DNA of 64,000 bases from Marinococcus luteus_A (GTDB taxonomy: Bacteria > Bacillota > Bacilli > Bacillales > Marinococcaceae). Of this stretch, positions 1 through 8,382 are shown piece after piece. Within the stretch, counting starts at the first letter, position 1; each line of letters begins with the position of its first letter. Made by a program: the position numbers and the translations under genes. The stretch spans positions 62,001 through 126,000 of the forward strand of contig NZ_JAXRUV010000003.1 of NCBI RefSeq assembly GCF_034497705.1, in the 5' to 3' direction. The notes beneath the pieces were generated by a model. The model searched no databases. It had not been told where the DNA came from and saw only the letters and a list, made by a program, of their open reading frames with translations.

Positions 1-2
1 AA

Positions 3-827
3 GAAATGAATCTCAAGGGCCTTAAGCTGGTTGTCAATAGCCTGGGGGACAAGGAGAGCCGGGCGGCTCACCGCGCGGCGCTTGTTTCTCATTTTGAGCC
101 CCGTATCGGAGAATTCTGCAGTGACTGCCAGGAGCGCCTGCACACCAATCCGCTCCGGATTCTGGACTGCAAAAAGGATAAAGACCACCCGCTGATGGCG
201 GATGCGCCTTCTATTCTTGATCACTTAAATGAAGAGTCAAGCAGCTATTTCAACCAGGTGAAAACAATGCTTGATGAAATGGGCATTCCTTACGAGGTGG
301 ATGCGAACCTTGTACGCGGTCTTGATTATTACACCCACACGGCCTTCGAAATTATGATTGAGGGAGAAGGCTTTGGTGCGATTACAACGCTTATGGGCGG
401 TGGCCGTTACAATGGGCTGATCGAGGATATTGGCGGCCCGGACACGCCTGGCATCGGCTTTGCGCTTAGCATCGAGCGTCTGCTGATGGCGCTCAATACC
501 CAGAACGTAGAGCTGCCGGCAGAAAAAAACCTGGACTGCTACATTGTGGCAATGGGGGAGGAAGCCAAAAAGCGCTCCGTTTCCCTGGTGCACGAGCTCC
601 GGAGGGCAGGCATCAAAGCCGATAAGGATTACATGGACCGTAAAACAAAAGCCCAGTTTAAAGCCGCGGACCGTACGAACAGTACCTTCACCGTTGTCAT
701 TGGCGACGATGAGCTGGAAGCAGAAGCAGTTAACATTAAAAATATGGAAACCGGCACGCAGGAAGAAGTGCCGCTGTCGGCATTTATTACTACTATGCAG
801 GAACGTACAGGGAGGAAAGCACAATGA
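3..827 (+). CDS. hisS: Histidyl-tRNA synthetase, C-terminal part (gene cut by window edge)
   Basis: This class II aminoacyl-tRNA synthetase charges tRNA-His with histidine in the cytoplasm. The reading frame is open to the window start, so roughly the first 150 residues of a usual 420-residue enzyme lie outside. Visible family signatures are the histidine-specific LVRGLDYYTHTAFE segment near codon 103, the GGGRYNGL glycine-rich segment and the motif 3 segment GIGFALSIERLL. About 95 C-terminal residues form the anticodon-binding domain. The stop overlaps the aspS start as ATGA, so the two synthetases are translationally coupled, as in other Bacillaceae. The identification is secure; the true start is not visible. 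Confidence 0.95.
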   Translation, partial: EMNLKGLKLVVNSLGDKESRAAHRAALVSHFEPRIGEFCSDCQERLHTNPLRILDCKKDKDHPLMADAPSILDHLNEESSSYFNQVKTMLDEMGIPYEVDANLVRGLDYYTHTAFEIMIEGEGFGAITTLMGGGRYNGLIEDIGGPDTPGIGFALSIERLLMALNTQNVELPAEKNLDCYIVAMGEEAKKRSVSLVHELRRAGIKADKDYMDRKTKAQFKAADRTNSTFTVVIGDDELEAEAVNIKNMETGTQEEVPLSAFITTMQERTGRKAQ

Positions 828-2611
828 TAGGACGGACGCATCATTGCGGAGACATTCAGGAAGCACTGATAGGCGAAAAAGTACGATTGAAGGGCTGGGC
901 CCAGACCCGCCGGGATTTGGGCCAGGTGGTATTTATTGATCTCAGGGACCGTTCGGGGATCGTGCAGGTAGTAGCGACTCCGGAACAGTCCCAGGAGGCA
1001 CTGAACGCAGCGGAAAGGGTCCGCAGTGAATACGTGCTCGATGTAGAAGGAATTGTCGTACAGCGCGATGAAGAAACGTACAATGAAAAAATTCCGACCG
1101 GAAAGGTGGAAGTCCGGGTTGATAAGCTTTCAATTATGAATGCCTCAAAGCCACTGCCGTTTCAAATTGAAGCAGATACTAATGTTTCTGAAGATGTCCG
1201 GCTCCGCTACCGCTACCTTGATCTTCGGCGGCCGGATATGCAGGAGACGTTCAAACTCCGGCATCAGACAACCAAGTTTATCCGCCGTTTTCTCGATGAC
1301 CGTGATTTTTTCGATATGGAAACACCGATGCTCACCAAAAGCACGCCTGAGGGTGCACGAGACTATCTGGTGCCAAGCCGGGTCCACCCCGGGGAATTTT
1401 ATGCTCTGCCACAGTCCCCGCAGCTGTTTAAACAGCTTTTAATGGTCTCGGGATTTGAGCGTTATTACCAGATTGTACGTTGTTTCCGGGACGAGGACCT
1501 GCGGGCTGACCGGCAGCCAGAATTTACCCAGGTGGACATTGAAACAGCCTTTTTGGAGACAGAGGACCTTTTCTCCATGATGGAAACAATGATGGCCGGG
1601 CTGTTGAAGGAAACGCGCGGGGTCGACATTGAAACACCATTCCCGCGTATGACGTATTATGAAGCGATGAACCGGTACGGATCCGACAAGCCGGAAACAA
1701 GATTTGGCATGGAGCTTGTAGAGCTGACCGATGTTTTAAAGGACAGTGATTTTAAAGTATTTAAAAATGCTGCGGCTTCGGGAGGCATCATTAAAGGGCT
1801 GAACGTCAAAGGTGTGGCTAACCAGATGTCACGGAAGGAAATTGACGATCTGGCAGAATTTGTGGCTGCATACGGGGCGAAAGGGCTCGCCTGGCTGAAG
1901 GTAGAGGAAAATGAACTGAAAGGCCCGGTTGCGAAATTCTTAAGCGATGAAGAAACAGTATCGCTCCGGGAAGCGATGGGAGCAGAAGCAGAAGACCTGC
2001 TGTTCTTTGGAGCAGACAGCCACCAGGTGGTATGGGATTCTCTTGGCGCTCTGCGCCTAAAATTCGGAAAAGAGCTCGACATGATTGACCGCAGCACCTT
2101 TAATTTCCTTTGGGTTACAGAATTTCCGCTGATGGAGTATAACAAGGACGAAGACCGCTATGTAGCGATGCACCATCCGTTTACACGGCCAGTGGAGGGC
2201 GATACCCACCTGCTTGAAAAAAAGCCGGAAGATATCAGAGCGGAGGCTTACGACCTCGTGTTGAATGGTTATGAAATTGGCGGGGGATCGCAGCGTATTT
2301 ATGAAAAAGATCTGCAGGAAAGAATGTTTACGGCTCTTGGATTTAATAAAGAAGAGGCGAAAGAACAGTTCGATTTTCTTATGGAAGCCTTTGATTACGG
2401 TGCACCGCCACACGGCGGCATAGCGTTTGGCCTTGACCGGATTGTTATGATCCTCGCAGGCAGAAATAATCTGAGAGATACGATCGCCTTCCCGAAAACG
2501 GCGAGCGCAACTGATCCATTGACTCAGGCGCCTGGGAAAGTCAGCAGCAGACAGCTTGATGAACTGCATCTTAAGCTCGATGTGTTTGAAAAAGAAGATG
2601 CAGACGAATAA
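824..2611 (+). CDS. aspS: Aspartyl-tRNA synthetase
   Basis: This 595-residue protein has the full length of bacterial-type AspRS. It starts with an OB-fold anticodon-binding domain (about residues 1-105), followed by the class II catalytic core with motif 2 (FRDEDLRADRQPEFTQVD) and motif 3 (GIAFGLDRIVMIL near the C-terminus). The large insertion between them is the bacterial GAD domain. A Shine-Dalgarno sequence (GGAGGAAAG) lies inside the end of hisS. Whether it is discriminating or also charges tRNA-Asn cannot be decided from the window. The gene ends four bases before the end of a convergent gene, with no terminator between them. Confidence 0.97.
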   Translation: MIGRTHHCGDIQEALIGEKVRLKGWAQTRRDLGQVVFIDLRDRSGIVQVVATPEQSQEALNAAERVRSEYVLDVEGIVVQRDEETYNEKIPTGKVEVRVDKLSIMNASKPLPFQIEADTNVSEDVRLRYRYLDLRRPDMQETFKLRHQTTKFIRRFLDDRDFFDMETPMLTKSTPEGARDYLVPSRVHPGEFYALPQSPQLFKQLLMVSGFERYYQIVRCFRDEDLRADRQPEFTQVDIETAFLETEDLFSMMETMMAGLLKETRGVDIETPFPRMTYYEAMNRYGSDKPETRFGMELVELTDVLKDSDFKVFKNAAASGGIIKGLNVKGVANQMSRKEIDDLAEFVAAYGAKGLAWLKVEENELKGPVAKFLSDEETVSLREAMGAEAEDLLFFGADSHQVVWDSLGALRLKFGKELDMIDRSTFNFLWVTEFPLMEYNKDEDRYVAMHHPFTRPVEGDTHLLEKKPEDIRAEAYDLVLNGYEIGGGSQRIYEKDLQERMFTALGFNKEEAKEQFDFLMEAFDYGAPPHGGIAFGLDRIVMILAGRNNLRDTIAFPKTASATDPLTQAPGKVSSRQLDELHLKLDVFEKEDADE

Positions 2612-2615
2612 AAAG

Positions 2616-2915
2616 CTATAAATGGTCAAGCTGATGAAACTGCTCAACAAAAGCACCGGGGTCTGAATTAATCTGAAAAGTGCGGATGCCCTGAATCGTG
2701 TGAATGTAAAGAAAACCTATTTTTCCAGGTTCATAGCGGTAGGAAACGTCGAGCACTTCCTTGAGAGGATAAGAAATTTCCTGATCGTGGCCGTAAGAGA
2801 TTTGATCTTCTTTTAAGCAAAGGGGAATTTCCACAGGGACCCTTTTTTTCTGAAAATCCTCAATTACGTGTTCTGTATACGTTGCATTAAGCCTGGCTAA
2901 TGTTTCTGTCATCAT
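2616..2915 (-). CDS. Small protein of unknown function, convergent with aspS
   Basis: I do not recognise this 99-residue protein. It has no signal peptide or membrane segment and looks like a small soluble alpha/beta domain: a charged N-terminal helix, then strand-rich sequence containing LDVSYRYEPGKIGFLYIHT, ending in FVEQFHQL. An AAAAGGAG Shine-Dalgarno precedes two tandem ATG codons (2915 and 2912); the second is at a better distance. The gene is transcribed towards aspS and away from the 6S RNA promoter. Real coding character is supported by the ribosome site, the full intergenic fit and ordinary codon use. No function is proposed. Confidence 0.7.
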   Translation of the reverse strand: MMTETLARLNATYTEHVIEDFQKKRVPVEIPLCLKEDQISYGHDQEISYPLKEVLDVSYRYEPGKIGFLYIHTIQGIRTFQINSDPGAFVEQFHQLDHL

Positions 2916-2963
2916 CGGCTCCTTTTAAGGCTCTGTGCACCTTAGAATGTTGTAGTAACGTTC

Positions 2964-2992
2964 TTGACCGAATTATACGAAAGTGCTAATAT
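2964..2992 (+). promoter_or_regulatory. Sigma-A promoter of 6S RNA
   Basis: A -35 box TTGACC (2964-2969) and a -10 box TAATAT (2987-2992) are separated by 17 bases, with an extended TG element just before the -10. Transcription would begin near 2999, at the 5' end of the 6S RNA. Confidence 0.75.
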
Positions 2993-2998
2993 ATAATC

Positions 2999-3197
2999 AA
3001 ACAATGTGAAGAGTCCTGAGGTGTTCGTGAAGCACTGATCGTTTTGAGCCAACACATTCACATTGGGAGCCTGTCGTCTTGTTCTGGATTACAAGCCTCA
3101 ATGTTTGGGGAAGTATGAACGAACAAGCAAGGCACCCACCTGCCATGAGCAGGTTCAAAAACAAGTTCGTTTGACGGCACATTGGGACTCTTCCTGT
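2999..3197 (+). ncRNA. ssrS: 6S RNA (regulator of sigma-A RNA polymerase)
   Basis: The 5' end AAGAGTCC (3009-3016) is complementary to the 3' end GGACTCTT (3185-3192), which closes the long rod typical of 6S RNA. Inside lie the family's recognisable Bacillus-type segments TTTGAGCCAACA and CATTGGGAGCCTG. The gene sits just downstream of aspS and upstream of rarA, where B. subtilis carries its 6S-1 RNA. 6S RNA mimics an open promoter, binds housekeeping RNA polymerase in stationary phase and templates a short product RNA. A strong promoter precedes it and a terminator follows at 3219-3253. Confidence 0.87.
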
Positions 3198-3218
3198 TTT
3201 ATTTAAATTGTTATGCAT

Positions 3219-3253
3219 CCTCCGGCGCGTGAATAGTGCACCGGAGGTTTTTT
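3219..3253 (+). terminator. Intrinsic terminator after 6S RNA
   Basis: CCTCCGG (3219-3225) pairs with CCGGAGG (3241-3247), followed by six T residues. It argues against any translation start for the downstream kinase upstream of this point. Confidence 0.8.
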
Positions 3254-3315
3254 ACATAAACCCGGCGAAACTAATGAACTGTTATGGCAGTAAGAGAAAC
3301 GCAGGTGAACATACA

Positions 3316-5499
3316 TTGAGAAAACTCCGTTCTAAGCTTCTGGTAATCACCTTGATCATAACAGCGCTTCCGCTGTTAATCTTTGGGGTGGTTTTGTTCG
3401 AATCCCAGCGTTCAGAAATGGAATCCCAGCTTGAGGGTTCTTTATTTTCGTTATCCAATAATCTGTCATTAACGATGGAGAGCGTTCTTTCGGAACGAAT
3501 GAACGACCTGGACATGATGACGATGAATCCTGTTTTGCAGGATGAGAATGCAGAGCCTTCCGATATACGAAACGAGCTTGAACAAATGGTGGACGCGGAA
3601 AGTTTATATATGGGTATTGTTTACATAGATACGAATGGAGATATTGTTACGTCCACCCGGGATGAAGTGATAGGCAAAAACGTCTCCGACCGAGTATGGT
3701 ACCAGAAGGCACGGGAGGGCAATCCAACGCTTGAAGAAGCGTTTATAGATCCAATTTTAAAGCAGCCAATTATTCCTCTCGCAGGACCGGTGGAAAATGA
3801 TGCAGGAAATGTGATGGCTGTCATTTCTCCCTCGATTAATGAAAATGCGCTGTGGGAAGTGCTCTGGCAGCGCCTGAATAAAATGGGCGAGCATGAACGT
3901 TTTTCCGGGCAGGCCTTTGTCGTTAATAATGAAGGGGAGTATATTGCATACCCGAACTCGGGCTATGTGCTCGAGGAAAGCTTTCTTGAAGAGCAGGGAA
4001 TGGAAGAAAATTCTATTGAAGAACTGATCGCAGGGAAGGAGGATCAGCTGATTGAGCACGGAAATGATGTTTCCGTAGTTACGCCGGTGGAGAATGTAGG
4101 GAGCCTGGCAAATGAATGGTACGTCGGCTATACGGTGCCCAAAAGCGGATTCTATGCGAATCTCCGGCAGCTCGTATATAGCTACTTGTTTGTTTTCAGC
4201 ATTGTTTTAATCATTACGGTGTTTGCCGTTTTTAAGCTGTCCAAATATATCGTGCATCCTGTCGAGCGCCTTGCAGAAGCGACAAGCCGTTTTGCAATAG
4301 GCAAAAAGGTGTTTCCGCTGCAGACCAACGCTTATGAAGAAGTGGATGTGCTGACTAAAACATTTAATCATATGTCAGAGCAGCTTGAAGAAAGAGAGCG
4401 GGGGCACCGCCAGTCCACGATGATTCTGGAAACGACAGATAATGGAGTAATAGCTGTCTCCAGAGATTTTACGAATATTACTACGTTCAACGCGATGTGC
4501 GAAAAGCTGTTTGGAATTGACCGGAAAGAAGCGCTTGGCCACTCCGTGCAGCAGGTAATGGAAAAATCTGAAGACTTCCGCATGTTCGCCCGGGAAATAG
4601 AAGCACACCGTCTGAATGACATGCAGCTTGAGATGAAAGAAATCGAAGCGCCTATCAACGGGAAAAAACGTACCTTTCTAGTGAACATGACCATTCTCCC
4701 TCCCATGGACGCCCGGGAGTCCTCTGAGGGCATTGTACTTATATTTAACGATATTACTGAAAAGAAAGACATGGAAAATGAGCTTGTCCGAAGCGAAAAG
4801 CTGAAAATGGTAGGGCAGCTGTCTGCAGGCTTTGCACATGAAATCAGGAATCCACTCACAACTATTAAAGGGTTCGTGCAGCTGTTCCGCCAGTCGGCAA
4901 AGAAAGAAAAGGATATTCAGCATTACGATTTAGTACTGAATGAAATTGACCGAATGAATAGCATTGTGGAGGATCTGCTTGGTCTTGCCAGACCTACAAG
5001 CTCCGGAGATGAAGACGGTATTCAGGTAAATAGTCTGCTTGAAGAACTGCTCGAGCTGTACAGTCAGCAGGCTGTAAAAAACAAAACATTCATTTATACG
5101 AATTTTGATGATCTTCCGGAAATAATCGGAGATCGAAAGAAATTATCCCAGGTGTTTGTGAATCTGATCAAAAACGGTCTGGAAGCGATGCCGGAGGGAG
5201 GCGTGCTGCGGGTGGAAACATCCATGCACTGGACCGAAGAGCCGTATTATGAAGTGAAAATAAAGGATACTGGGAGCGGTATGAGTGAAGAGCAGCTGCA
5301 GAAAATCGGAAATCCTTTTTATACGACCAAATCAAATGGAACTGGTCTCGGGCTGATGACCGTGTTTCAAATTGTGGAGGATTTCAAAGGGACGCTGGAG
5401 GTCGATTCCGCTCCTGGCAACGGAACCGAATTTAACGTGCGACTCCCGGCACACCTGGCCGGAGAAACGATGAGCAGTGACAGCCAAAATGCAAATTAA
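3316..5499 (+). CDS. Membrane-bound PAS sensor histidine kinase, orphan
   Basis: The most likely start is TTG at 3316 (AGGTGA seven bases upstream), giving 727 residues; the longer open frame crosses the 6S terminator. The order is: first membrane helix (about 8-28), an extracellular double-Cache-like sensing region (about 30-285), second helix (about 287-309), HAMP linker, a PAS domain (about 370-490), then a kinase core. The phospho-acceptor is His508 in FAHEIRNPLTTIKGF; the N box (VNLIKNGLEAM), G1 box (DTGSGM) and G2 box (GTGLGL) are intact. The H-box matches the NtrB/KinA class used by Bacillus sporulation kinases. No response regulator is adjacent, so the target is unknown. A terminator follows immediately. 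Confidence 0.92.
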   Translation: MRKLRSKLLVITLIITALPLLIFGVVLFESQRSEMESQLEGSLFSLSNNLSLTMESVLSERMNDLDMMTMNPVLQDENAEPSDIRNELEQMVDAESLYMGIVYIDTNGDIVTSTRDEVIGKNVSDRVWYQKAREGNPTLEEAFIDPILKQPIIPLAGPVENDAGNVMAVISPSINENALWEVLWQRLNKMGEHERFSGQAFVVNNEGEYIAYPNSGYVLEESFLEEQGMEENSIEELIAGKEDQLIEHGNDVSVVTPVENVGSLANEWYVGYTVPKSGFYANLRQLVYSYLFVFSIVLIITVFAVFKLSKYIVHPVERLAEATSRFAIGKKVFPLQTNAYEEVDVLTKTFNHMSEQLEERERGHRQSTMILETTDNGVIAVSRDFTNITTFNAMCEKLFGIDRKEALGHSVQQVMEKSEDFRMFAREIEAHRLNDMQLEMKEIEAPINGKKRTFLVNMTILPPMDARESSEGIVLIFNDITEKKDMENELVRSEKLKMVGQLSAGFAHEIRNPLTTIKGFVQLFRQSAKKEKDIQHYDLVLNEIDRMNSIVEDLLGLARPTSSGDEDGIQVNSLLEELLELYSQQAVKNKTFIYTNFDDLPEIIGDRKKLSQVFVNLIKNGLEAMPEGGVLRVETSMHWTEEPYYEVKIKDTGSGMSEEQLQKIGNPFYTTKSNGTGLGLMTVFQIVEDFKGTLEVDSAPGNGTEFNVRLPAHLAGETMSSDSQNAN

Positions 5500-5527
5500 A
5501 GACGCCTCCACTTAAGGCGTCTTTTTT
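5499..5527 (+). terminator. Intrinsic terminator of the histidine kinase gene
   Basis: AAGACGCC pairs with GGCGTCTT around a short loop, followed by a run of T. It begins at the last base of the stop codon. Confidence 0.85.
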
Positions 5528-5565
5528 GTGTAAACCCCGTTTTGACAGGCAGCATCGCAGGTGGC

Positions 5566-6849
5566 TTATGTTTTCTTCTTTGCGGGTTTGATTTGACGGT
5601 ACACGTCCGCCAGCGCTTTTTCAAATTTGCTGTTGTTTTTCGGTTCGTAATACTGCTCGTTTTTAAGCTTGTCCGGCAGGTACTGCTGCGGCACCCATCC
5701 CCGTTCGTCATTATGCGGGTACTCATACTCGTTGCCGCGGCCAAGAGCCCCGGCCCCTTTGTAATGGGAATCCCGAAGGTGCGAGGGAACGCCCGGCGTG
5801 CCTGCTTTCAGCATCGCCTCCCGTGCTGCGTCAAGCGCTTTATAAGCGCTGTTTGATTTAGGGGAGAGGCAGAGCTCTATAACGGCATCTGCGAGCGGTA
5901 TTCTTCCTTCCGGAAAACCCAGCCGTTCGGCAGCTTCAACAGCAGCAAGAGCTCTCGGACCGGCCTGGGGGTTGGCCAGCCCGATGTCCTCATAGGCGGT
6001 GACGATAAGCCGGCGGCCGATGCTGATTAAGTCCCCTGCTTCAATTAAACGGGCGAGGTAATGGAGCGCGGCATCAGGATCACTGCCCCGAATGGATTTT
6101 TGAAAGGCGGAAAGTACATCGTAGTGGTGGTCGCCATCTTTATCATGAGTGAAACGCTTCTGTTGAATGCACTCCTCAGCGACACTCTGAGTAAGGCGAA
6201 TGATGCCGTCATCGTCCGGCTTCGTGCTGAGTACGGCAAGCTCAAGCGCGTTAAGCGCAGCACGCACATCGCCGCCGCCAGCTTCAGCCAGATGCGTTTG
6301 TGCCTCCGTGGTTATTTCTGTCCGGTACGCGCCCATCCCATTCTGCGTATCACGGAGACTACGTTCGATTAGCTGCTTCATTTCTGGTATGGAAAGAGGC
6401 AGCACCTCAAATATATGTGTGCGGCTGCGTATTGCCGGGTTAATAGCATGGTAGGGATTGGCAGTAGTGGCTCCAATCATGATAATTAATCCGCTCTCAA
6501 GGTAGGGAAGCAGAAAATCCTGTTTTGTTTTATCAAGCCGATGCACTTCATCCATAATGACAATCAGCTGGTCTGACATTTTGGCTTCCTGCACGGCGAG
6601 TTCCATATCCTTTTTATTGTTCATAACGGCGTTCATTTTTTTATAGGCAATATCTGTACTTCCTGCGATGGCAGAGGCAATCGATGTTTTTCCTGTGCCC
6701 GGGGGCCCGTATAAAATCATGGAGGAAAGTTTCTTTGTTTCCACCATACGAGCAATCATTTTGCCTTCCCCGAGAATATGCTCCTGACCGGCGACTTCTT
6801 CGATAGAGCCAGGACGCATCCGGTAGGCAAGAGGCTGTTTGGATGACAT
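5566..6849 (-). CDS. rarA: Replication-associated recombination ATPase RarA (MgsA)
   Basis: This 427-residue AAA+ ATPase belongs to the RarA/MgsA/WRNIP1 family, which acts at stalled replication forks and is related to clamp-loader and RuvB ATPases. Walker A is GPPGTGKTS (residues 48-56) and Walker B is IVIMDEVHRLDK (around residue 100). The C-terminal part (from about residue 260) is the family's tetramerisation domain, including the RDSHYKGAGALGRGNEYEYP-type block. The start ATG is preceded by AAAGGAG. It is transcribed divergently from cymR, a conserved Bacillus arrangement (yrvN-cymR). Confidence 0.95.
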   Translation of the reverse strand: MSSKQPLAYRMRPGSIEEVAGQEHILGEGKMIARMVETKKLSSMILYGPPGTGKTSIASAIAGSTDIAYKKMNAVMNNKKDMELAVQEAKMSDQLIVIMDEVHRLDKTKQDFLLPYLESGLIIMIGATTANPYHAINPAIRSRTHIFEVLPLSIPEMKQLIERSLRDTQNGMGAYRTEITTEAQTHLAEAGGGDVRAALNALELAVLSTKPDDDGIIRLTQSVAEECIQQKRFTHDKDGDHHYDVLSAFQKSIRGSDPDAALHYLARLIEAGDLISIGRRLIVTAYEDIGLANPQAGPRALAAVEAAERLGFPEGRIPLADAVIELCLSPKSNSAYKALDAAREAMLKAGTPGVPSHLRDSHYKGAGALGRGNEYEYPHNDERGWVPQQYLPDKLKNEQYYEPKNNSKFEKALADVYRQIKPAKKKT

Positions 6850-6912
6850 GTAGTTTCTCCTTTCGTAAACAGTTCACGTTGAAATTGTATCACGTTTTCT
6901 CTTATATGAGGA

Positions 6913-6941
6913 TGAACAGCAGACTGCAGGTATGATATACT
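6913..6941 (+). promoter_or_regulatory. Candidate sigma-A promoter of cymR
   Basis: TGAACA (6913-6918) and TATACT (6936-6941) are spaced by 17 bases. The resulting leader would be about 120 bases long; I see no obvious riboswitch in it. Confidence 0.5.
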
Positions 6942-7072
6942 GACATTAATTCCAACTGTTTTTATCAGCATTAGAAGCTGGACAGCCAAATGACAAAGCA
7001 ACTAACCAATCAACGCAGGATCATTGAAGATGTAACAGGTACTCACAGGCCTGACAGGAAGGGATGATGGCA

Positions 7073-7492
7073 TTGAAAATTTCAACTAAAGGCAGATACG
7101 GATTGACGATTATGATGGCGCTTGCGAGAAAGCATGGGAGCGGCCCTACATCCCTGAAATCCATCGCACGGGATCATAATCTTTCCGAGCATTATTTGGA
7201 GCAGCTGATTGCTCCGCTTCGAAACGCAAGCCTCGTTAAAAGCGTCAGGGGGGCCTACGGCGGCTATATGCTTTCTAAAGAACCGGCCGAAATCACGGCG
7301 GGTGATATTATACGTGTCCTTGAGGGCCCAATCAGCCCGGTCGAGGTCCTCGATGACGAAGAGCCGGCTAAACGGGACCTGTGGCTGAAAATCCGGGATG
7401 CTGTGAAGGACGTCCTCGACAGTACTACGCTTGATTATCTGGCGGAGTATCAGGGCGACGAAGAACAGGAAAATTATATGTTTTATATTTAA
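7073..7492 (+). CDS. cymR: Rrf2-family regulator CymR (cysteine metabolism repressor)
   Basis: In B. subtilis and Staphylococcus, CymR together with the cysteine synthase CysK represses cystine uptake and cysteine biosynthesis genes. The protein matches that family over its whole length: the N-terminal KISTKGRYGLTIM winged-helix segment, the LSEHYLEQL recognition region, RGAYGGY wing, and the diagnostic C-terminus ending MFYI. It contains no cysteine, so it is not an iron-sulfur IscR-type sensor. I chose TTG at 7073 (139 residues) because AGGAAGGG lies nine bases upstream and the family begins MKIST; ATG codons at 7064 and 7067 sit too close to that site. Its neighbour iscS fits the sulfur theme. 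Confidence 0.92.
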   Translation: MKISTKGRYGLTIMMALARKHGSGPTSLKSIARDHNLSEHYLEQLIAPLRNASLVKSVRGAYGGYMLSKEPAEITAGDIIRVLEGPISPVEVLDDEEPAKRDLWLKIRDAVKDVLDSTTLDYLAEYQGDEEQENYMFYI

Positions 7493-7519
7493 GCTCTGAA
7501 GCCCGAGCGTATATATACG

Positions 7520-7555
7520 AAATCTCCATGCTGCGTAAGAGCATGGAGATTTTTA
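7520..7555 (+). terminator. Intrinsic terminator after cymR
   Basis: AAATCTCCATGC pairs with GCATGGAGATTT around a nine-base loop and runs into T residues. It isolates cymR from the convergent gene at 7621-8220. Confidence 0.85.
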
Positions 7556-7620
7556 TGAGCATATTTTAGAATGGGTGACTGGATGATTTTTTATTGCAAT
7601 GTAAAATGCTTCCGGCAGGG

Positions 7621-8220
7621 TTAAAGATCGTATTTAAGCGCAAGCTCAGCCGCCCGGAGCCTGGTATCGACTGTTTGATGATCTTCAAGCATCTCCCTGA
7701 CCGTTTCAATCGCTTTTCCTTTCAGAACGCCGCCGCTGATAAACGCTACATCAAATATGATTTCATTCAGCACATCGAGGTGATGGGTTAAGTCTGTGAT
7801 AGTTTTTGGCGAGCGCAGGGAGGCCTGCAGCTCTTTACTGAAATCATTACGGTTAAGCGGCTCTTTGTTGAAAAACCAGCTGACGGTCTTCTGATGGGGA
7901 TAGCCGAGGCCCTTTTTCTGATTATCAACGTTTGGCACATAAATATACTGCGAGGTGACTGTGCAGAAATATACGTCACGGTTATTGTCGTCCGGCACAA
8001 TCACGAGGTCGTCTATCTTCATCTGGGAAATAAAATTATACACATTCGTGGCGCCTTCATCCATATCAAAGCGGGCTAGTTCCTTTTTGACCTTTTCGTA
8101 GCTGAGGCCATTCAGGGATTTGCCAATAGGATAGCCAATAGCGATAAAGTCATATTCCAAAAAATTATGCAGCTGGTTGGTGCCGTTAGGTAAAGGCCGG
8201 AGCATCCAAACATTTTTCAC
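7621..8220 (-). CDS. EVE/Mrr-N-like domain protein, stand-alone
   Basis: This 199-residue protein starts at GTG (MKNVWMLRPL). The N-terminal 110 residues resemble the PUA/EVE-like domain found at the front of Mrr-type restriction proteins: a short MKNVWM strand, YDFIAIGYP, a helix, FISQMKIDDLVIVPD, then YFCTVTSQYIYVP. Such domains generally read modified bases in DNA or RNA. No nuclease motif (such as the Mrr D-ExK core) follows; the C-terminal half is helical (LTHHLDVLNEIIFDVAF, ISGGVLKGKAIETVREML) and unrecognised. It lies alone on the minus strand between cymR and iscS, where B. subtilis has no such gene. The domain call is from pattern recognition, not a search; no function is proven. Confidence 0.6.
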   Translation of the reverse strand: MKNVWMLRPLPNGTNQLHNFLEYDFIAIGYPIGKSLNGLSYEKVKKELARFDMDEGATNVYNFISQMKIDDLVIVPDDNNRDVYFCTVTSQYIYVPNVDNQKKGLGYPHQKTVSWFFNKEPLNRNDFSKELQASLRSPKTITDLTHHLDVLNEIIFDVAFISGGVLKGKAIETVREMLEDHQTVDTRLRAAELALKYDL

Positions 8221-8382
8221 TCACACATCCCGCACTTTCATAAAATAATAGGAAACAAAATACATATTACACGGGAAACGAAAGCATAGGCAAGGAAATA
8301 GACAAAAAAACTCCTATTTGTTAATGTAAAAAATAATGTTATTCCGATTATATGAAATAACTCCATTAGGAGGAGAAGAAAT

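Noticed and set aside
2997..3218. Minus-strand reading frame over the 6S RNA
   Set aside because: It is the complement of a structured RNA gene with its own promoter and terminator; no ribosome site.
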